The notes under the pieces were generated by a model. It saw nothing but the letters and a program-made list of their open reading frames with translations. It was not told where the DNA came from and searched no databases. A stretch of DNA of 64,000 nt, taken from the NCBI GenBank assembly GCA_026874595.1, contig CM049315.1, positions 64,727,389-64,791,388 of the forward strand, read 5' to 3'. The position numbers and the translations under genes were made by a program. Source of the stretch: Sipunculus nudus (Eukaryota; Annelida; Sipuncula; Golfingiida; Sipunculidae). This document shows positions 23,790-35,390 of the stretch, one piece after another (the first letter of the stretch is position 1; each line of letters starts with the position of its first letter).

Positions 23790-25984
23790 TAGTTAACCTG
23801 TGAGCTAATGCGATGGTGTGACAGCGTTTGTCTTCTGTACGTTAACCTATACTATTTGAAAATGATTGGAGCTAGCATCATAAAATGTAATGCAAAAAAT
23901 TAGCCATCTGAAAATTTTCTTAAATTTTATAGAGAAAAAGCTATAAGAAAAACTTTAAAAATCTTCTTCTCCGAAACACTCAAGCCAAATTGTTCAATAT
24001 TTCACAGAAATAATCTTTTATACCATCTCCCTCAATTTTGTTGAATTTTGGCCGAGTAACAGGAATTGAACTTAGTCATCTGTCCAGAAAAGCATACTAA
24101 AATGACAGTCTCAGAAACGGCCAGAGCTATCATCACCAAATTTTTGCCAGTGTTGGTCACATGAGTCATATATGAAATTCAGGTATTGGTGGCGCCACCT
24201 GAAATGACCTTTTTTTGTACGGGGGTCATTGGTCATCTGTACATTAATCCATAATTTCTCAGGAATAGCAGAAGCTACCATTCCCAGATTTTATGCAATA
24301 ATCTGTCACATATCAAATTTTGTGAGATTCAGCTTTTTTTTTTTGCTATCTGCAATTACTTAGATTATATAGGGAAAAAGCTTCTTGTAGACGGTCCAGC
24401 CAAATTGTTCAATATTTTATATAAATGATCCCAGAGGCAAGCTCTCTCAAGTTTGTTCAAATGGTTTGCATTTGATGAATTTTAGTGGAGTTACACAAAT
24501 TTGAACAGTCATTTGACCAAGTAAGCATACTGACATAGTACTCTCAGAAATGACAGAAGCTAGCATTACCAGGTATTGTGCAAATGTTGGTCCCATGACT
24601 CATATTTGAAATTGCAGATTTTGTGCCACCTACATTGACCTGTTTTTTATGGGCAAAAAACCTCCTAATATTAGCCTCTTTCAGCTTAATGATGAAACTG
24701 TCAAGTTGAATTGTTCAATTTTTCAAAAGAATTATCATAGGACATGGTTCTTTCAATCATATCAGAATATACTGAGTTTGTTGATTTTTGGTTGAGTTGT
24801 GAAAAGCTTAAGTTGGTCTTATGGCCATTATTATGTCTTTTTCAAACTGAGGACTGCAGTAGTGTTCTTCTACAAAATTATTATTTCAATTATATCTTCT
24901 GTAACATTGCACAAAAATTATTCTTAGGTGGCCTTTGTTCAAGTTTACTAGAATGATTTTTGGCAGAACTATTGGACCTTTAACAATGAAAGTACTGCAT
25001 CTTTTATTATTCTAGATATTTTGATCAAAAGTTTATGAATATGTCGGCTTGAAAAAAAAATTTAGCCAAAGTCTTTCAGTTTGTGTAAACAGATATACCA
25101 ACAAGCCAAGATTGAATCTGTATCTTTAAATAGGTTGAGAAACTGCCAACTGTTTCAGATTTGGGAACAGATCAAGAGTTCATTCAGTGCAGCCAGATAT
25201 AGGTCAAGAGTTCAATCAGTGCAGCCAAGCACATGGCATGTGATCACCTCACGGGTGACATGAGTGTGAACACCTCATGGGCACCATGTGATCACTTAAT
25301 GGGTGTCAAGCCCCTAAGGGCAGGGCCCCTGCATGAGCTTATGCAATGGTGTGGCTACTATTTCAGATTTGGCAACAGGCTAGAGGTCAGTCTGGATCTA
25401 TTTATAGCTTTGGCAGAAAAAAAAATTAGCCAAAGTCTTTCAGTATGTGTAAACAGATATACCAACAAGCCAAGATTGAATCTGTATCTTTAAATAGGTT
25501 GAGAAACTGCCAACTGATTAGGCAACAGGTCAAGAGTTCACTCAGTGCAGCCAAGTATGGGTCAGGAGTTTACTCAGTGCAGGAGCTGCATTCTATTTAG
25601 CTTTGGCAGAAAAAAAAAATTTAGCCAAAGTCTTTCAGTATGTGTAAACAGATATACCAACAAGCCAAGATTGAATCTGTATCTTTAAAGAGGTTGAGAA
25701 ACTGCCAACTGATTAGGCAACAGGTCAAGAGTTCACTCAGTGCAGCCAGGTATGGGTCAGGAGTTTACTCAGTGCAGGAGCTGCATTCTATTTATAGCTT
25801 TGGCAGACTGCCAACTGTGTCAGATTATGCAACAGGACAAGAGTTCACTCAGTGCAGCCAGGTACAGGTCAAAAGTTCACTCAGTCTAGCCAGGTGCAGG
25901 TCATGAGTTCACTCAGTGCAGTTGCCTGAGCAAGCAATTTGTCACAGTTCACTCGGGGCAACAGCCTTTCTCACCTAAGCGTGG
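23790..25984 (+). mobile_element. HL2 copy, 5' end and interior, 3' end lost
   Basis: It begins AGTTAACCTGTGAGC, a decayed HL2 5' motif. It runs collinear with 36490-38010 and ends abruptly at ACCTAAGCGTGGT, where HL1 interior sequence starts. The two single sites without HL3 and HL4 make it useful as an uninterrupted reference copy. Confidence 0.65.
25047..25730 (+). repeat. Three spaced copies of a ~120-bp HL2 segment
   Basis: A segment running from the A-rich tract through AGCCAAAGTCTTTCAGT and GGTTGAGAAACTGCCAAC occurs at about 25050-25165, 25415-25520 and 25615-25720. The other HL2 copies (14280 and 37555) have it once. It is a local duplication in this copy. Confidence 0.8.
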
Positions 25985-28476
25985 TGAAACCGTAAGACCT
26001 AGGAATCTGAAATTTGGCATAATGTTAGATGTCCCAAAGATCTCCTACCAAGCCGAAAACTGGGTCTTTGCAACTTCGTTCCTTTGAGAAATTAAGGAAA
26101 AGCCTCATTTTTTATTAAAAACCTATTTTCACACTTCAGGACTGCCTAATATCAAAACCACTCATCTGTTTTTCCTCATATTTACCATAAATATTCCTCT
26201 ATATAGTTCCTATGTACATACCAGAAATTATGTCTGTATTATTTAATTTTAAAAAATTATGGGCCCAAACATAATGCATTTTGTAAAATTTCAGGAAAGA
26301 TATTTGATCACTTAACACAAAAATGTTAAAGCTATGGACCTTTTTTCCAGTAATATAACTTTAATTAATCAAAATTAAATTGTATACCCAAAATTAGATG
26401 AAAATCTTTTAAATTTTTTAAAATTTTAATAAAAATAAAAAATTGGTACCTTAAATTTTGCCCTAATTTGACCATGGCACGTTTTTTCCTGTAAGTACTG
26501 TGGATTTAATTTTCACAGCATGTTTTTGGTAGCATTTTGTGTGTTAACACTAAAAATTTGAAACCAGTTGATCAAAAACTGTAGATTTTATTCAAGTTTT
26601 CAAGCACCATGTAACATATTGTTTACATCAATGCAGTTTGCAAGAGCTCAGCTCTTCAGCTTCAGCTCTCAGTTCATAAAATTTGGCATACAATTAGATG
26701 TCTCCAAAATCCCCTACCATGCCAAGAATTTGCTAACTAGGACTTAATACCTTCGAGATATTGATGAAAAACTTCATTTTTACATTAAAAACCCATTGTT
26801 ACACTTCAAGACTGCCTAATATCAAAACCCCTGATCTGACTTGAATCATATATATTATACATATTTTTCTATACATTCTCTATGCACATGCCAGAAATGA
26901 TGTCAGTACTGCGTAATTGTTTTAAGTTATGGGCCCAAACATAATGCACTTTGTAAAAAATCAAGAAATATAATTACTCCCTTAACAAGAGGATTGCTGA
27001 AGCTAGAGATTTTATTGTCAGGGATGTAACATTATTTAATCAAGATTCAATTGAATACCCAAAATTAGTACTGAATTTTTTCAAATTTTATAAGTTATTA
27101 ATATAAATATAAAATTAGTACCTTAAATTTTGCCCAACTTTGACCATGGCACGTTTGTTTCCTGAGAGCACTGTTGATATAATTTTCATATCATGCACAC
27201 ATAAGGATTTAAGCTTTGTAGCTTTTAATGTTTGTATGAGACCATGTCAGACCCAGGCTCTACCCAGCTCCTCTTCAGTCACCTGTATGTTGACCTCTCA
27301 GCAAATTATGCACGCTTGAGGCGAGGCATACACTGGGGCAGCCAGGCAGCTATTGCCCAGCCACAGTTGATCCAGGTATCCAACCCAACTCATCTAGTAG
27401 TTGTTTTGAAAAAAAACAACATAACAATAAACAATAAATTAATAAATTTTTATTGGTTTTTAATAACAAATTAAAGGAAAATTAAAGAAAAGGAATTTGT
27501 TAGTTGATGAATAATAGGAAATTAATTTGCAGTTACTGATGATGTAAGAATCTTGTATGGATGGATAGAATGTCAATGTTATTCCAAACAACAAACGACA
27601 TGCAGTCACCTATAGTATTTTTCAGTTCAATTTTAATGATAAAAAAATAAATCATATTATTCATTACTAATCATTAGGGATCATATGAAGGAAATTTATG
27701 ATAGACAAAGATGCAGTTGATAATATTAATTTAGATTCTTACTGTGTCTAGTGTGTAGATTGATGAGAAAGTAGTCCAAAGTGAATATATTACATTTATT
27801 TTTTTTAATATAAATAAAAGCCATAAAACCAGGTACTTATGATCATTATTTAAATTTGTGAATTTTGTATATTCTGGATTCTCAACATCATTGTTTGGCT
27901 AAAACTGAATAAATACTAGACATGGTGCGAATGCTTTGCAAATGTTTTTGAATACGAATATGAATATGTACTGCATTAAAAAAAATTATTGCATAAGAAT
28001 GGGAATTCAGGTAAAAATGAAAGTATTTGAATACCAGTGCAGATACTTTTTAAATGTATTCATGAATGCATTCATGATTATATTCTATAATATTATTTTA
28101 ATAATCATTTCAGTTATATTTTATTTTAAAAAATCATATGATTTTCTTATGATTTTTTAATAAAAATTATATTGGCACAATATTTGTTTTTAAATTTTAA
28201 TAAATGGTTAAACTCTTTTATTATATGTGCTGCTTATAAGTTATATGGCCAAGTCAAAATGTGTGTGACAATAGCACTCCATTTGTTAATAAAATAAATG
28301 AAATCAATCCTCTTCCCTGTCTCCAAAGACACTATCAAAATCAAACATAAGCTAAACACCAAGAACTCATAATAAAGCTTATATTTATTACCACACAAAA
28401 CCAGCATGTGCCTCGTTCCCAAATCATATTTTTTATCATATATAACAGCTGAGCGCCGTGACCCATGGGTCCCTTG
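25985..28476 (+). mobile_element. HL1-type 3' half without the LINE
   Basis: It is collinear with 4823-4948 plus 5846-11499. It ends in the clear HL1 3' signature CAGCTGAGCG, hairpin GACCCATGGGTC and CTTG (28473-28476) followed by TTT. The LINE insertion site is intact at about 27930-27965, and the 640-bp block of the other copy is also absent. Confidence 0.7.
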
Positions 28477-28980
28477 TTTCTTGAAGCTCTATTGTAGTCC
28501 CTTGATTAGTTCAGATGCAGGCAGCCCACTCTTGGTCACTGGAAGTCAGCTATACCAGGGTTCCTGAATTGTTACAGTCACTGGGGGAGATCTCCTCTCA
28601 GACTTTGTCCTGATTTGATTGGCGGGTACACAAGTGACATCATGGACTGAGTTTTATCAACAACTCAGATCTAGTAATGCATGTTGTTTTTATTCTCTGC
28701 TGAAATTTTGGGACTGACAGTCGCAGAAATACTGTGCTTTTACCGAGGTCTAGAATTTTTTAGCCACAGGGGATTTCCCAGTGTGTGACGTCAATGCCGA
28801 GTTGACAGTGCTCATAGATGTGTTAATAGTTTTTTAACAAACCACACAACTTTAGGTTTTTCCTCCAGGAATTGGGCTCATTTTATGTAAAATCTATATT
28901 AATATTTTTTCATAACAAATTATGTAATATGATAAATAATGAGATTTGGAATATGTTTGCTTGACCTAAGTGTAGCATTA
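28477..28980. other. Intervening DNA, nothing recognised
   Basis: About 500 bp between an HL1 3' end and the next HL1 5' end. I see no repeat match or convincing exon. Confidence 0.5.
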
Positions 28981-29217
28981 TTAGCTCAGCTGACTGTAAG
29001 TCATCTGAGGTAAAGGTATGGCGCTTTGTCCGTCGTCCGCCCGTTAGCAGGACACAAATCGTAACCGCTGACCCTAGAAGCCTATAACTAAAAATCTAGT
29101 GAGATCCATAAAAAATCTCCTTGGAAATGATCTGTTTTTGATTATATTTAGTTGGGTCATGACCTTTACCATGAGAGTGGTAATATTTCCATATTTGGTG
29201 AAAATCACACACCTCTT
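28981..29217 (+). mobile_element. HL1 Helitron-like element, 5' end
   Basis: It starts AGCTCAGCTGACT-GTA-AGTCATCTGAG, the HL1 hairpin, followed by CGTCCGCCCGTTAGCAGGAC as at 38421 onward. It is interrupted at 29217 by the inverted-repeat element and resumes at 32073. Confidence 0.75.
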
Positions 29218-29477
29218 GTTACGACCCATAATGTAATAACCGGCCCATAATGTAATAACGGCCCATATTGTAATAAAAACGACCCATAATGTAATAATCA
29301 TACCCTGCCCATATTGTAATAAAACTGGCCCATACTGTAATAACGGCCCAGAATGAAATAAAAAACGGCCCACATTAAAATAACGGCCCATATTGTAATA
29401 AAAACGACCCATATTGTAATAATCATACCCTACCCATATTGTAATAAAACGGGAAGCGGGAAAAACGGCACATATTG
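29218..29477 (-). repeat. Left inverted terminal array of ~18-bp iterons
   Basis: About a dozen degenerate copies of GGCCCATAATGTAATAAC in minus orientation relative to the right arm, with CATACCCTGCCCATATTG spacers repeated twice (near 29305 and 29425). Confidence 0.85.
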
Positions 29478-29682
29478 TAATAACATATGTTTAAGCTCAA
29501 GAATGAATCCCAAATCTAACAGGCGATATGTCGTTTGAGAATACCTTCTAAAATGACAGCCATTTTGGTTCCTCATTGGTATATGGGATGCCGTCATAAT
29601 GGAAATCCAGTGAAACAGTCAACATTTATGCTGTCTACGTATATTTAATCATAATTTTCTAAACTGCATTTTTTTACAAAAA

Positions 29683-30172
29683 TCTCGGGAACCGTTTGAC
29701 CGATCAGGCCAAAATTTTGCATGTGTATAGATCTTACATAGCTCTTCATTATATGCAAAACTGGTGGTGCCACCTGCAACCACTTATGCACAGCGTCCAT
29801 CTGTTCATCTGCCTTTGGATAAAATAACTCATATCTCAGCAGTGGTTTGACTTATCCACCTGAAATTTTGCAGTTTTATACATCCTGGACAATTTTCTCG
29901 ATTTTATAACAGGTGGCGCCACCTACATTCACATTTACTCTGCAGACATCCAAGCTCATATCTCGGGAACCGTTTGACCGATTAGGCCAAAATTTTGCAT
30001 GTGTATAGATCTCACATAGGTCTTCATCATAGACAAAACTGGTGGTGCCACCTGCAACCATTTATGCACAGCCTCCATCTGTTCATCTGCCTTAGGTTAA
30101 AATCACTCATATCTCAGCAGTGGTTTGACTTATTCACCTGAAATTTTGCAGGTATTTTACATCCTGGACAGC
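29683..30172 (+). repeat. HL4 internal-repeat segment without element ends
   Basis: It contains nearly two units of the HL4 array, including GGTGGTGCCACC (about 29764 and 30041) and GGTGGCGCCACC (about 29911). It lacks both HL4 termini. A 14-bp direct repeat TTTTTTTACAAAAA flanks it at 29669-29682 and 30173-30186. Confidence 0.8.
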
Positions 30173-30639
30173 TTTTTTTACAAAAAATTTAGCCCCACCA
30201 TGCTGATTACAGTAAAGGTGAGGTAAAGTTATTACAATGTTACTCATTTATTATTACGGTATTGGCAATTATTATAATATTTGCCGTTTTTACAACAATA
30301 TTTCTACTACAATATTGACCATTGTTTCGCACAAAGCATAATCTCGTCATCTCGTCTTTTCAAACCACGCCGTAAGCTTCATTCTAACCACATTCACCTG
30401 ATGATCGGGTCGCATCCCGTGAAACAGAATGTTGTGAAATTACAGTGTTGTTTTTCACTCTCCAGGTACGAACTCATAGATATTGTACCTGAAGAGTGAG
30501 CCGGCTAGTCAGCTGTACTCACGAAACAGTTCTGTAGTACATGAAGTAAAACTAACTGTTTATGATACATTATTAATGCTCCCCTGCATGGTCAAGCACT
30601 TTTACTCTGATGTATTGAAATTCTATGTGTATTACTTTG

Positions 30640-30641
<2 letters not shown>

Positions 30642-30694
<53 letters not shown>

Positions 30695-30700
30695 ATATAT
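30642..30700 (+). repeat. (TA)n microsatellite
   Basis: About 58 bp of TA dinucleotides with one C interruption near the end. Confidence 0.98.
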
Positions 30701-31288
30701 AGAATGCTAACCAAAGAAAACCCCTAGCAACAGGCCAATGGGATTGGGTGAGGCATATTGTTTAGATTCATGTTGTAAATGGCCACATTTCTTTATTCCT
30801 TTGAGGCCACGGCATTTACATAATGCTACGAATAGTAATTTGCAAAAACAGTAAATAGCAATATAGCATATGACTGACAAAGTAACCTTGGGATCAAACT
30901 TTACGTCTTCCCTTTTCCCACGCATTTACTATTACCGATCATTTGCGGGTAACCGGGGGGGGGAGGGGTAGGTGTTTGACCGTGAGGGTCGGAGGTGGAG
31001 CAGGGGTAGTGGGTTAGGGTGGAGAAGGCTGAGGGAGGCTTCCCTTGCAATCGCTCGGCGACTGCAAACATCTGGTTTTTCATGGATTGTACAGACAGTT
31101 GTAATAATTACTGGGAGGCACTCTCCATGGCTCAGATGGTGGCGTTCGGTAATCTTTATAGGTTTAAATAGTTGTTCGTCGATCCTTTAGGTAGACATAA
31201 TACTGTCACCCTGTTCGATTTAAAAAAAATGTTTTTTACACTACTGAGTTAAACCTTCTCTGTAGGATGGTTCCGAGTATGAAGGAAT

Positions 31289-31292
<4 letters not shown>

Positions 31293-31369
<77 letters not shown>
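31293..31369 (+). repeat. (TA)n microsatellite
   Basis: About 38 uninterrupted TA dinucleotides, the longest TA run in the window. Confidence 0.98.
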
Positions 31370-31372
<3 letters not shown>

Positions 31373-31624
31373 GGATGTAATCTTTTTTTAACCAATCTTA
31401 ACCTGTTTGTACATCTGTATAAATCTATCTTGGTTTGGAATATGTGATAGGGCACACGCTTAGTGTCATTTATATAATATCCTGGTGTCAGGTAACTACC
31501 GCACCTGCGGGTCCTGGGTGTGTAATCATCCCCATTACTGAGTCATAACATGGAGGAACTCGCCAAATTTTGCATTCGTTTGTGATACAAACGTGATACA
31601 TGGCTGTGGGGCACAGCCTTCCAA

Positions 31625-31625
<1 letters not shown>

Positions 31626-31672
<47 letters not shown>
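31626..31672 (+). repeat. (TA)n microsatellite
   Basis: About 23 TA dinucleotides, the third such run within 1.1 kb. Confidence 0.98.
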
Positions 31673-31673
<1 letters not shown>

Positions 31674-31904
31674 CTTGTTTAAATTCTTTATCATCCTATT
31701 TAAACAGTGATTCAACAAAAGGATAAACATGAATCATGGCCATATTTCGCTCATATTAGTTTGGTCACCGTTTTTAAAACAGATAGTCATTATGCTATCC
31801 AGTGGTTTTTCATACTTGTATGTTCACTTACACATTCGTGTCACGAGAAGTCAATATTTGAATTGTCTAAGTTAATTTGCATGATATTTGAATTATAAAA
31901 TTAT

Positions 31905-32072
31905 TGGCCGTTTTACCCACCTGCGATTTTGTTACAATATGGGCAGGGTATGGTTATTACAATATGGGTCGTTTTTTATTACATTATGGGCCATTATTAC
32001 ATTATTGGTCGTTTTTATTACAGTATGGGCCTTATTACATTATGGGCCGGTTATTACATTATGGGTCGTAAC
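31905..32072 (+). repeat. Right inverted terminal array of ~18-bp iterons
   Basis: Seven to eight degenerate copies of TTATTACATTATGGGCC, the inverse of the left arm and shorter than it. The outermost 30-40 bp match the left arm best. Confidence 0.85.
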
Positions 32073-33660
32073 ACCTCTTATGATATCTCCATTGTTGATA
32101 GCCATATGGATTTCAAACGTGACTTATGTATGGCCCACCACTAAAGTAAGAACCCTAAAGGTGCTAGGGTCATGATGCAAATAAATCAGGTCAAGGTCAC
32201 TGGACTCACATCTTTAAAGATTTTGTGGATGCATTCTAAGCCAAACTTTTCATCCCAGATCTTCCATCTTAGACATATAACTCACTTGCCAATGGTGGAT
32301 GATCCATATCAATTTTGGGGTCACAAGGTCAAAGGTGAAGGTCACAGGAGCCATCTGTCTTCAAATTCATTTCCTGATGATAACTCCAGCTTGGTTTGAT
32401 ATATGGGTTTCAAACTTGATTTATATATGGCCCATTAATAAAACAAGATTCCTATTGATTTTGAGGTCATGAGGTCCAAGGTCAAGGTCCGTCCTGCCGT
32501 CCGTCCGTCCGGTAACAGGGCACGTTTTGAAACCGTTGGACCTATGATTCCAAAATTTTGCATACAGTTAGATGTCCCAAAATCTCCTACCATACCGGTG
32601 TTAAAATTACCGGAAGTACCATACAAATTGGGTTACTAGGACTTCGTTCCTTCGAAATATTAAGGAAAAACATGTTTTTCATAAAAAAAACACTGTTACA
32701 CTTCAAGGCTGCCTAATATCGAAACCAATGATCTGTTTTTGATTATATTTAGTATACATATTCTTCGATATATTTTCTATTATTAGCATACCAAAAATTA
32801 GTTCAGTATTGGGTATTGTTTTGAAGTTATGGGCCCAAATATAATGCAATTTTTCCAGGGAATATATTTACTCACTTAACATGAGAATTGCTGAAGCTGG
32901 AGACTTTTTTTCAGGAAATTAACTTTATTAAATCAAGATATAATTGTTTACCAAAAACTAAATCTAAATTTTGCAATTTTTTTAAGTTATAAGCATGAAT
33001 AAATTAAAAAATACCTTAAATTTGGTCAAACTTTGGCTACGGCACGTTTTTTCCCTGTAAGCACTGTTGATTGAATTTTCACAGTATATATTTATATGGA
33101 TTTAATCTTATTAAATCTGAAATTCCAAAGGAATTGATGGAAAAGAGAAGCTTTTTTTCAAGTTTTTATACACCATGTCAAGTGTTGTTTACATCAAGCC
33201 CCACTAGTAGTACAGCCTTCACTTGTGTTATGTAACCCTCTCCAGGCAGCTTGCCTTGGCTCAGCTTGGCCACTACTAGCAGGCTTTCCCTCTGTCCTCA
33301 CCCCCCCCCCCCCCCACCACCACCACCAGTTGGTGCATAAACTAGATGAATGTTTAAATTTTTTGTATTTGATTCATTCTTTTTCTAGGCTATGCTACAT
33401 TTTAGATTTTGTATTGTACCATCAGAGTTAAAATGATTCAAGTGCACATTTAATTGTGTCCACAGAGTTGTGTATTGCTATGAAAGTGTGGATGTTCATC
33501 AGATAAGTAATTCTTTACTTGAGAAGAGTAAAACCTTCACCAGGTGTGAAATTGACAATTGATTTCAGTAAAGATTTATAGCTGAGATAATAATTAGCAC
33601 AATGGTGTTGTCCCTCATTCAACTAACATTTTGGTATACTTTATTCGAAAAGATGGTTTT
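32073..33660 (+). mobile_element. HL1 interior, continuation after the inverted-repeat element
   Basis: It resumes with CTCCATTGTTGATAGCCATA and carries the phrases TGGCCCACCACTAAAGTAAG and CAAGGTCACTGGACTC, as in 38960-39080. It then enters the region from GGCACGTTTTGAAACCGTTGG (32521) to about 33200 that matches 25985-27250. A C run of 17 at 33300-33316 and a CACCAC run follow. No HL1 3' end was found before HL5 at 33797. Confidence 0.55.
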
Positions 33661-33796
33661 ATTTTATCAAATTTACTGAATCTTTTATTTCGGTGAATAG
33701 AATTAAGCATGTCCTGAAAACTCCAATGTACAAACTTTTTTTAATAGTGATTAAAGGAATAATCTTGAAGATGCCATGTTGTGTCAATATTTGTTT

Positions 33797-35066
33797 CGCC
33801 AGACAAAGTCTGGAGATACTATGGTTTAGGCACGGGTGCGCCGTCTTCGCCGCCACCACCGCCGCAGCCACAGAGATTTCGCTTGGACGCGATAACTCAA
33901 AAATATTGCATATTTTTACATATTGCAGATCTTTACCAAACTTGACATGTGCATAGATATGGGTGAGAGGACGAAGCCTATTAAAAAGGGGGTCATGAAC
34001 TTTACTAGAAGAGTGACCTTGACCTTGAATAGGTCCATTTTGGGGGGAAATCACACAAATTCTTAAATATCTCAAGGAATCTTGCATGGATTGATCCAAA
34101 AGTCAATTTGACCAAAGATCTTGGATAGTGTTGTCATGTACCGGAAACTGGTGGCGCCACCTGTTATCCTTTTCTTGTTTTCGTGCCGTTTAACATCCCC
34201 TTCATTGCCACTTAACAATACTGTGAGCATTATAGGTAAAATAAACTAATGGACATATTTCTTTCATATTATGCATAAACATAGGCATGGGTTATGGGGT
34301 CATGACCTTTCCAATGAGAGTGGCCTTGACCTTGAATATTGCCATATATGGTGAAAATCACACAAAATGATAAATATCTCATTAAGGGATGCATGGATTG
34401 GTTAAAAAAATCTAATTGACCGAAGATCTTGGATAGCTTTGTCTTTTGCGGAAGACAGGTGGCGCCACCTTCTGTCTTTCTCTTGTTTTAGTGCCTCTTA
34501 ATACCCCATCATTGCCACTTGACAGTACTGTGAGCATTAAAAGTCTAAAACTTATGTGCATGTACATTGATCTTGGATACCTCCATCTTGTATTCAAGAC
34601 TGGTGGCGCCATCTGCAATCGTTTTGCCATGGTGTCCATGTGTACATGTGCTTTCGGTGAAAATTGCTCATATCTCCAGAGTGGTTCAAGGTATTGGTCT
34701 TAAATTTCGTATGTCTATTAATCGCGGAAAATTTTCTCGTAGACCAGACAGGTGGCGCCAACTACCTACCCGTTTTGTAGAATAAATTAATGCTTTTTTT
34801 TGGAGTGGTGTGCTGTATTGGTCTGAAACTGTGCATTTACCATAGATCTTGGCCTCCTTCATCTTGTATGCAAGACTGGTGGCGCATTCTGCCATTTTTT
34901 TGTGTGGTGTCGATCTGTACATTTGTTTTAGATGAAAATTGCTCATATATGAGGAGTACTTCAATCCAATATGCTGCTGAAGATGGGGTTGACTATTCTT
35001 AAAGGGGGGAGGGGGGATTAACTGTCTGGCGATACTATGGCACCTGCGGTGCCAAGAAATATCTAG
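33797..35066 (+). mobile_element. HL5 Helitron-like element, complete
   Basis: The 5' end CGCCAGAC-AAA-GTCTGG is a hairpin after TTT, followed by AGATACTATGG. The inverse motif GTCTGGCGA is at 35024-35032, the hairpin GGCACC-TGC-GGTGCC at 35039-35053, and the terminus CTAG at 35063-35066 before TTT. GGTGGCGCCACC palindromes occur inside near 34150, 34460, 34602 and 34752, some with a base change. No protein is encoded. Confidence 0.78.
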
Positions 35067-35390
35067 TTTCTTTTAAATTCAGTTTATTCATTTGTGATTT
35101 AAAAATAATAAAATATATGTGGATGCATAATATGACCCGATATGAGCTACACTCTGGATAAATAATGATTGCAACTTAGAATTCTGATATTTTAACTTAT
35201 ATTTCCAGATTGTTTATATTACAAATTAATAAAACTTGTCAATAAAAAAAATGAATCTGATAAAAACTATTAATGGAAAAAGTGGATATGCTTAAAAAAA
35301 AGGCTTACATATAAATTTAAATGCATTATTCTATTGAAAGTGAAATAAAGGTATTAGTCCATTCTGTTCCTTGCCTGTCCATCTGTAAAT
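35067..35390. other. AT-rich DNA, nothing recognised
   Basis: Low-complexity AT-rich sequence between the HL5 3' end and HL2-related sequence. Confidence 0.5.

Larger units (their letters stand above)
29218..32072. mobile_element. 2.85-kb inverted-repeat element with iteron-rich ends
   Basis: The ends are GTTACGACCC and its exact inverse GGGTCGTAAC. Immediately outside lies the direct repeat ACCTCTT (29211-29217 and 32073-32079). Shifting the right boundary by one base gives an 8-bp duplication, CACCTCTT. Both flanks belong to HL1 interior sequence, which supports an insertion. The interior has no recognisable gene, so the element is non-autonomous or degraded. It contains a stray HL4 repeat segment and three TA microsatellites. 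The superfamily is uncertain; 7-8 bp duplications occur in hAT, P and some other groups. Confidence 0.75.

Noticed and set aside
29074-29412. 112-codon minus-strand frame rich in Tyr, Gly and Ile (and its mirror at 31888-32175)
   Set aside because: Produced by the 18-bp iterons in the inverted arms; the same peptide phrase repeats with the DNA repeat.
30483-31730. Open frames rich in Tyr-Ile repeats (also 61619-61816)
   Set aside because: They are translations of TA microsatellites.
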